A DNA stretch of 11,252 nucleotides. Source: JAVBQU01 sp031548675. Lineage in GTDB: Bacteria; Bacteroidota; Bacteroidia; Bacteroidales; P3. The first letter of the stretch is position 1. Each line of letters opens with the position of its first letter. The notes under the pieces were generated by a model. The model searched no databases. It had not been told where the DNA came from and saw only the letters and a program-made list of their open reading frames with translations. The translations under genes were made by a program, and so were the position numbers. The stretch is from the NCBI GenBank assembly GCA_031548675.1, contig JAVBQU010000016.1, positions 1-11,252 on the forward strand. The letters are read 5' to 3'. Below, piece by piece: positions 7,857 to 11,252 of the stretch.

Positions 7857-8696
7857 TTATAAAGTGCCGAAAAGTCCATTTATAGCATTCGGATTGAAAA
7901 GTACGGCTTTGTAAAGCAATTCCAAATCAACAATGCTTTCTGTATCGGATGAATTATGGCTAACAGCAACACGGTTGGCAAAGAGCGTTTCCGAATAAAT
8001 AATATCCTCAGGAATGGTATCTGCTTCAACAATGCTGAATCGCAAAAGCTGTGATATCCGTTCAATACTTTCGTTGAACATGATTTTATTTTCTTCCAAA
8101 ATAGAAATGTGATCAATTAGTTGTTCCAAATCTTTGATTTGGTGTGTACTGATGATAATACAGCGTTCATCATTCATATAATTTGCCATCACTTTCCTAA
8201 ACAGGCTTTTGCTTATAATATCCAAACCATTGGTAGGTTCGTCCATAAACAAATATTTGGTATTGCTTGCCAGAGCAAAGCTTATCAGAAACTTTTTCTT
8301 TTGTCCGTAGCTCATCTCCTGTAAATTCTGATTTTGAGGGATATCAAACTCTGCAAGCAGTTGATTAAAATTTTCTGCATTAAAATTAGGGTACATCCAT
8401 TGGTTGGAACGGATATAGGCAGTAATAGGAATGTTGGGAAGATAGATTTCTTCGGGTAAAAAGAATATCTGATTTAAAAAATCGGGCTGGCGTTTTTGCG
8501 GTTGGTAGTTTTCTATTACAATTTCGCCGTTAGTAGGATAGAGAAGACCGCAAAGGCAACGGAGTAAAGTCGATTTTCCACTTCCGTTTTTACCAAGCAG
8601 TCCGTACGTTGCACCCGGTACAAATTGGGTTGAAATACCATCCAGCACCAATTTCTTCGGGCGGTAGCTGTAGCAAAGCGATTCGATTTTAATCAT
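7857..8696 (-). CDS. ABC transporter ATP-binding protein
   Basis: This 279-residue cytoplasmic ATPase is the first gene of the cluster and should energise the permease encoded next to it. Walker A is GKNGSGKS (35-42), the signature is MSYGQKK (128-134), Walker B is YLFMDEPTNGLD (148-159) with catalytic Glu153, and the switch His is His185 in STHQIKDL. The expected Q-loop glutamine is replaced by Glu in FFLPEEIYLP (about 78-87), and the second residue of the usual SGGQ signature is Tyr. Variant signatures of this kind occur in exporter ATPases of the YtrB/CcmA type, so this is probably not inactivating. Residues from about 205 on form a C-terminal extension with no motif I recognise. The ATG at 8696 directly precedes the ATPase core and lies about 40 nt below the inferred transcription start. 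Confidence 0.95.
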   Translation of the reverse strand: MIKIESLCYSYRPKKLVLDGISTQFVPGATYGLLGKNGSGKSTLLRCLCGLLYPTNGEIVIENYQPQKRQPDFLNQIFFLPEEIYLPNIPITAYIRSNQWMYPNFNAENFNQLLAEFDIPQNQNLQEMSYGQKKKFLISFALASNTKYLFMDEPTNGLDIISKSLFRKVMANYMNDERCIIISTHQIKDLEQLIDHISILEENKIMFNESIERISQLLRFSIVEADTIPEDIIYSETLFANRVAVSHNSSDTESIVDLELLYKAVLFNPNAINGLFGTL

Positions 8697-8716
8697 ATAA
8701 CAAAGTTTTAGTGATT

Positions 8717-8742
8717 TAGTGTATTACTTTACTAATACACTA
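8717..8742. promoter_or_regulatory. 26-bp palindromic operator, probable GntR (YtrA-like) binding site
   Basis: TAGTGTATTA (8717-8726) and TAATACACTA (8733-8742) are perfect reverse complements separated by 6 bp, within a 26-bp window that is symmetric except at two central base pairs. The half-sites AGTGTA and TACACT are 12 bp apart. The site abuts the -7 box (8743-8750) and covers the expected transcription start, so binding would block initiation. An extra TTTAGTG half-site lies at 8707-8713, 8 bp from the one at 8715-8721. The GntR gene of the same cluster is the obvious ligand (inference). Confidence 0.8.
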
Positions 8743-8774
8743 CAAAAATAGAAAGGATATTTTGATTGACCAAA
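8743..8774 (-). promoter_or_regulatory. Bacteroidota-type promoter of the ABC/GntR cluster
   Basis: On the minus strand, TTTG (8774-8771) is followed after exactly 20 nt by TATTTTTG (8750-8743), a full match to the TTTG / TAnnTTTG pattern. The predicted start, near 8737, falls inside the adjoining palindrome and gives a leader of about 40 nt before the ATPase start. Confidence 0.8.
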
Positions 8775-8802
8775 TTTTTAAGAAGAAATTATTCAATTAA
8801 AT

Positions 8803-8834
8803 AAAAAAGCCGGAGAAATGTTTTTCTCCGGCTT
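8803..8834 (-). terminator. Rho-independent terminator of the 8943-9872 gene
   Basis: AAGCCGGAGAAA (8807-8818) and its reverse complement (8823-8834) form a perfect 12-bp GC-rich stem with a 4-nt loop. On the minus strand the stem runs into a tract of six U, then A, then more U (plus-strand A-run 8803-8808). It lies about 110 bp past the stop of the minus-strand gene. Confidence 0.85.
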
Positions 8835-8836
8835 AA

Positions 8837-8867
8837 GCTGCATCTCTTTAATCAAAAGCGATGCAGC
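8837..8867 (-). other. Second hairpin just ahead of the terminator
   Basis: GCTGCATC (8837-8844) and GATGCAGC (8860-8867) give a perfect 8-bp stem with a 15-nt loop, two bases from the terminator stem. In the minus-strand transcript it forms first and the terminator follows. There is no U-run after it, so it is not itself a terminator; it may protect the mRNA 3' end. The rest of 8868-8942 shows nothing notable. Confidence 0.55.
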
Positions 8868-8942
8868 AGACACAACTACAATTTTCAGAGTTTAATTATG
8901 CTATACTTTTATTTTGGTAAGCTTTTAAAAAGATACTATTTT

Positions 8943-9872
8943 TTAATGTTCAGTTTTCTGCTCTTTCATAAACTTATCAAGTTTTTCTTCGCCCATGCTG
9001 CCAAGATATAATTCAAAATCGGCAAAGCCGGCTTCTCTTCTGTTTTTATTCATTTCTGATATGGACGGGAATTTCATATCAGGAAACATTTTAGAAGTTG
9101 CCCAAAATCCATATTTAACAGGTTTCCCTTGCTCATATAAATAAACATCTTCTAACATATATATAAAATCCAGCTCTACTTGGCAGCTCTCCACCTCTTT
9201 ATTGAAACCAGCTAAAACTATTTGCCAATCTTCAGAATCGGAATAGCCATACATCATGCTGTTTTCGCATATCCCAATTGCATCACGATAAAGTCCAACA
9301 CCCACAGTATTAGGAGTAGGAAAGTCATTTTGTTTACAAAGTAAAGCGAATTGATGAAAATAGGAACTGGTATCTTTTTCGCCTTTAATAGGGCGTAATT
9401 GGCAAGTAGATTCTCGTAAATTAATGATTTGAGCAAGTCTGTTGCAATATTGTGCATCATATCTCCGCATAGCAGAGTTGTATATAGAATCTTCTTCTTT
9501 CAGGAACTTTTTAAACAAATCCGAATCCTTAAATCCACCTAAAACATCGTGTGCAATTGGAAATCTTATTCCTGTCATGGTCATTTTTACACAATTATCA
9601 TAGGCGGCTTGGTAATTATTTAACCTTGCATAGCAAAAGATATTTTCGTAATAGGGTTTATGAAAGTAAGGGCAAACTACACTTGCAGAGTCAAAATATA
9701 GTATTGCCTTGAGGTAATCCTCTCTGCTCATTTCTCCGCAACCCTTGAAATAATAGGTGCTGTAGGTTCTGTATTTTTGACGACCTTTTTCGATTTGGGC
9801 AAAGCTCTTATTTCCCGAATTAAATAAGCATAAATAAAGACTTAACATCGATATTTTCAAAACTATTTTCAT
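8943..9872 (-). CDS. Secreted TPR-like protein of unknown function
   Basis: This 309-residue protein is exported. Residues 1-25 form a signal peptide (MKIVLKISMLSLYLCLFN, cut after SFA before Gln26). Residues about 50-98 (YLKAILYFDSASVVCPYF and NYQAAYDNCVKMT) look like a pair of tetratricopeptide-type helices. The C-terminal part, about 230-290 (QVELDFIYMLEDVYLYEQGKPVKYG, then ISEMNKNRREAGFADFELYL), resembles DUF6624-type domains, which end with an N-x-R-R-x-x-x-G-x-x-x-x-x-x-Y-L pattern; I judge this by eye only. The mature part has nine cysteines, an unusual number for a Bacteroidota periplasmic protein. Its function is unknown. It lies 84 bp downstream of folA on the same strand and ends in a strong terminator. 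No good promoter is visible in the gap, so read-through from folA is possible. Confidence 0.8.
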   Translation of the reverse strand: MKIVLKISMLSLYLCLFNSGNKSFAQIEKGRQKYRTYSTYYFKGCGEMSREDYLKAILYFDSASVVCPYFHKPYYENIFCYARLNNYQAAYDNCVKMTMTGIRFPIAHDVLGGFKDSDLFKKFLKEEDSIYNSAMRRYDAQYCNRLAQIINLRESTCQLRPIKGEKDTSSYFHQFALLCKQNDFPTPNTVGVGLYRDAIGICENSMMYGYSDSEDWQIVLAGFNKEVESCQVELDFIYMLEDVYLYEQGKPVKYGFWATSKMFPDMKFPSISEMNKNRREAGFADFELYLGSMGEEKLDKFMKEQKTEH

Positions 9873-9956
9873 ACGTCTGGCATTTAAAGATTGATAAACG
9901 TCTACAGAAATGACAATGTTTTTGCTTTTACAAGCTAAAGGGATAATCCTGACGTT

Positions 9957-10442
9957 TTACGTTTTTCGTTTATAGGTATAGAAAGCATAGTCTAAGCCTG
10001 TTTTTTCATCGGTAAAACGTTCCGATTGCTCACAAACTTCCCATATATTCGAATCTATTTCGGGGAAAAAGGTATCGGCTTCAAAATCGCGGTAAACCCA
10101 TGTTATATAAAGCGTATCGACTATGGGCAGGAATTGGCGATATATTTCGCCGCCGCCCATAACAAAAGCATCAGAATCGTCGGCACAAAGCTGTAGGGCT
10201 TCTTCTAATGTATGTGCTGTTTCGCATCCTTCGAAAAGGCTGTTTTCTGAACGGGTAATAATGATATTCTTACGGTTCGGCAAAGGGCGTATGGGAAGAG
10301 ATTCAAAGGTTTTTCGTCCCATAATTACACTATGTCCAGTGGTTAAAGCTTTAAAACGTTTCAAGTCGGCAGATAAATGCCAAAGCAGGTCGTTACCGTT
10401 TCCGATAGCATAATTTTGGGCAATAGCTACAATCAAATTCAT
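9957..10442 (-). CDS. folA: Dihydrofolate reductase
   Basis: This cytoplasmic enzyme reduces dihydrofolate to tetrahydrofolate with NADPH, feeding thymidylate, purine and methionine synthesis; it is the trimethoprim target. The 161-residue length is typical and the protein is complete. Conserved features in order are the start LIVAIAQNYAIGNGNDLLWHL (the flexible Met20-type loop, here with Leu-Leu-Trp), the catalytic acid Asp26 in SADLKRFK, the NADPH-binding MGRKTFES (41-48), PLPNRKNIIITR (about 53-64), and GGGEIY (96-101). It looks like the chromosomal housekeeping enzyme rather than a plasmid-borne resistance Dfr. thyA, a common partner, is not in this window. A perfect -7 box lies directly upstream (10467-10474), giving a leader of only about 18 nt. 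Confidence 0.97.
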   Translation of the reverse strand: MNLIVAIAQNYAIGNGNDLLWHLSADLKRFKALTTGHSVIMGRKTFESLPIRPLPNRKNIIITRSENSLFEGCETAHTLEEALQLCADDSDAFVMGGGEIYRQFLPIVDTLYITWVYRDFEADTFFPEIDSNIWEVCEQSERFTDEKTGLDYAFYTYKRKT

Positions 10443-10466
10443 AGTCTCAGATATTTAGATGTTGTG

Positions 10467-10474
10467 CAAAGATA
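10467..10474 (-). promoter_or_regulatory. -7 promoter element of folA
   Basis: The minus-strand octamer TATCTTTG matches TAnnTTTG fully and lies 25 bp before the folA ATG. At the expected -33 distance there is no TTTG; that region (about 10494-10498) is inside the heptamer array. The call therefore rests on the -7 box and its position. Confidence 0.55.
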
Positions 10475-10482
10475 GGTAAAAA

Positions 10483-10552
10483 GTTATGAGTTATGAATTA
10501 TGAGTTATGAATTATGAGTTATGAATTATAAACTATAAATTATGAACTATGA
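10483..10552. repeat. Ten tandem heptamers, consensus RTTATGA
   Basis: Starting at 10483, ten consecutive 7-bp units can be read without a gap: GTTATGA, GTTATGA, ATTATGA, GTTATGA, ATTATGA, GTTATGA, ATTATAA, ACTATAA, ATTATGA, ACTATGA. The first six alternate almost perfectly between G and A in the first position; later units vary more. The array starts 9 bp beyond the folA -7 box and overlaps its -33 region. Confidence 0.9.
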
Positions 10553-10730
10553 GTTGACAAGGTAAGAGGTAAGCCTATGTGACCCTATGTGTCTATGTGG
10601 TAAAACATGTGATGGGTAACAAGGTTAGATACAAGATAGTTGACGAGTTGATAAGATACAAGTGAACGAGTAGACAAGTTACGGGTGACAGGTAACACGT
10701 AACGGAGAAATTAATTATAAAACCTGAGAA
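10553..10730. other. Non-coding degenerate short-repeat region between folA and clpB
   Basis: No gene is seen in the 588 bp between folA and clpB. This part is low-complexity. CTATGTG occurs three times in close succession (about 10575-10600). A run of 7-8-base words beginning with GT follows near 10640-10705 (GTTGACGA, GTTGATAA, GTGAACGA, GTAGACAA, GTTACGG, GTGACAG, GTAACAC, GTAACGG). Stop codons are frequent in all frames and there is no RNA gene that I can recognise. Confidence 0.5.
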
Positions 10731-10750
10731 CTTTATAAACCTTACAAACT

Positions 10751-10780
10751 TTCAACAACTCAACACTTCAACAACTCAAC
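10751..10780. repeat. Two 14-bp direct repeats, 2 bp apart
   Basis: TTCAACAACTCAAC occurs exactly at 10751-10764 and again at 10767-10780, separated by AC. The preceding bases (ACTTTATAAACCTTACAAAC) look like decayed versions of the same C/A-rich word, so the block may be longer. Confidence 0.8.
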
Positions 10781-10812
10781 CTATGCTGAACCTTTTATCT
10801 GCCTTGTGGTTA

Positions 10813-10891
10813 ATTATACAGGGGATGTATAATGCTGACAGTTTGTCATTTTCAGTACAGATTTGGGGGGTTGATGTGTGACATAATGTCT
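10813..10891. promoter_or_regulatory. Three dyads upstream of clpB, two of the form TGACA-N3-TGTC
   Basis: ATTATACA-N5-TGTATAAT (10813-10833) is a perfect 8-bp inverted repeat. Two bases later comes TGACA-GTT-TGTCA (10836-10848), and at 10879-10890 TGACA-TAA-TGTC. The last two share half-sites and spacing and are 43 bp apart centre to centre, close to four helical turns. They lie about 140-195 bp before the clpB start and are candidate regulator sites. No confident TTTG/TAnnTTTG promoter could be placed between them and clpB. Confidence 0.4.
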
Positions 10892-10944
10892 TAGTATTCA
10901 AATTTGTACATCTTGGTTTGAGTTTTGATGTATTATGATAACAC

Positions 10945-10979
10945 ATGCCATTCCGTTTTTATGAATGGCGTAAAACGGA
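10945..10979 (+). promoter_or_regulatory. Two mutually exclusive hairpins in the clpB upstream region
   Basis: Hairpin A pairs GCCATTC (10947-10953) with GAATGGC (10963-10969), extendable by a U-G and an A-U pair. Hairpin B pairs TCCGTTTT (10952-10959) with AAAACGGA (10972-10979). They share bases and cannot form together. They end about 50 bp before the clpB ATG. Whether they are transcribed is not known. Confidence 0.35.
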
Positions 10980-11030
10980 TTCAGAATAGAGCAATCTATT
11001 TACAGATTTGTAATCAATTAACAATACAAT

Positions 11031-11252
11031 ATGGACTTTACAAAATTTACAATCAAATCGCAGGAAGCTATTCAAAAGGCACAGGAAATAGCTTCGGGAA
11101 ACCAAAATCAGGCTATTGAAAATATCCACCTGCTGAAAGGGATATTGATGGTTGACCAAAACACTATTCCTTTTCTGCTTAAAAAACTGGATGTTAATAC
11201 AGCTATCCTCAACCAAACGATTGATAAAATCCTGCAAGGACTGCCCAGAGTT
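11031..11252 (+). CDS. clpB: ATP-dependent chaperone ClpB, N-terminal 74 residues (3' end outside window)
   Basis: ClpB is a hexameric AAA+ disaggregase of the cytoplasm that works with DnaK to rescue aggregated proteins after heat stress. The frame runs from ATG 11031 to the window edge without a stop, so only about the first tenth of the protein is visible. It shows the first Clp_N repeat: FTIKSQEAIQKAQEIA (about 5-20), NQAIENIHLLKGIL (26-39, matching the family's Q-x-I-x-x-x-H-L-L signature), then IPFLLKKL and LPRV. The match to the ClpB N-domain, with LPRV at the position of LPQV in E. coli, is better than to ClpA or ClpC, although ClpC cannot be excluded formally without the rest. ATG 11031 is the only start giving the standard N-terminus. 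The upstream 588 bp are non-coding and contain several dyads. Confidence 0.9.
   Translation, partial: MDFTKFTIKSQEAIQKAQEIASGNQNQAIENIHLLKGILMVDQNTIPFLLKKLDVNTAILNQTIDKILQGLPRV

Noticed and set aside
10483..10552. Possible CRISPR array
   Set aside because: The units are 7 bp and contiguous with no spacers, so this is a tandem repeat, not a CRISPR.
10862..10938. clpB promoter candidates (TTTG at 10862-10865 with TAATGTCT; TTTG at 10903-10906 with TATTATGA)
   Set aside because: The -7 boxes are poor and the spacings (18 and 24 nt) are off the expected 19-21.
10925..11119. 64-codon plus-strand reading frame overlapping the clpB start
   Set aside because: It overlaps clpB in another frame, has no family resemblance and its composition is that of the intergenic region; the Clp_N match of the 11031 frame is decisive.
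10959..11237. 92-codon minus-strand frame opposite clpB
   Set aside because: It is antisense to a well-supported gene and shows no recognisable domain.

Overview
The window looks like chromosomal DNA of a member of the Bacteroidota, most likely Bacteroidales. It is AT-rich. It carries a Bacteroidota-type DPP-IV exopeptidase and a DUF5686-type outer-membrane protein with an N-terminal carboxypeptidase-regulatory-like domain. Its best promoters fit the Bacteroidota pattern (TTTG, about 20 nt, TAnnTTTG), and no start codon has a clear Shine-Dalgarno sequence. Genus-level placement is not possible from the sequence alone.

Layout. Positions 1-1924 (+) hold the 3' part of a dipeptidyl peptidase IV gene cut by the window edge. 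A strong imperfect hairpin (1946-2000) separates it from rpe (2058-2708, +). A perfect 17-bp hairpin (2763-2799) lies between rpe and the convergent DUF5686/outer-membrane gene (2838-5480, -), which has a good promoter at 5519-5550. Positions 5698-8696 (-) form one transcriptional cluster. In order of transcription it contains an ABC ATPase, a six-helix permease, a short YtrA-like GntR regulator and a membrane-anchored protein of unknown function. A Bacteroidota promoter (8743-8774) precedes the ATPase, and a near-perfect 26-bp palindrome (8717-8742) abuts its -7 box. The palindrome carries AGTGTA/TACACT half-sites and is very probably the operator of the GntR protein. Further right are a two-hairpin 3' region with a textbook terminator (8803-8867), a secreted TPR-like protein (8943-9872, -) and folA (9957-10442, -). 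After a 588-bp non-coding region, the first 74 codons of clpB (11031-11252, +) run off the window.

How the parts work together. The ABC cluster is the one clear functional module: a self-regulated exporter-type system with its own repressor and an unknown extracytoplasmic partner. The other genes are housekeeping (rpe, folA, clpB) or envelope and peptide-scavenging functions (DPP-IV, DUF5686 protein).

The non-coding DNA is unusually structured. A 7-bp repeat family (RTTATGA) occurs as ten tandem units beside the folA promoter and again, in the other orientation, as five units inside the ABC cluster. The clpB upstream region has three dyads, two of which share the form TGACA-N3-TGTC. I saw no tRNA, rRNA, CRISPR array, insertion sequence or phage gene.
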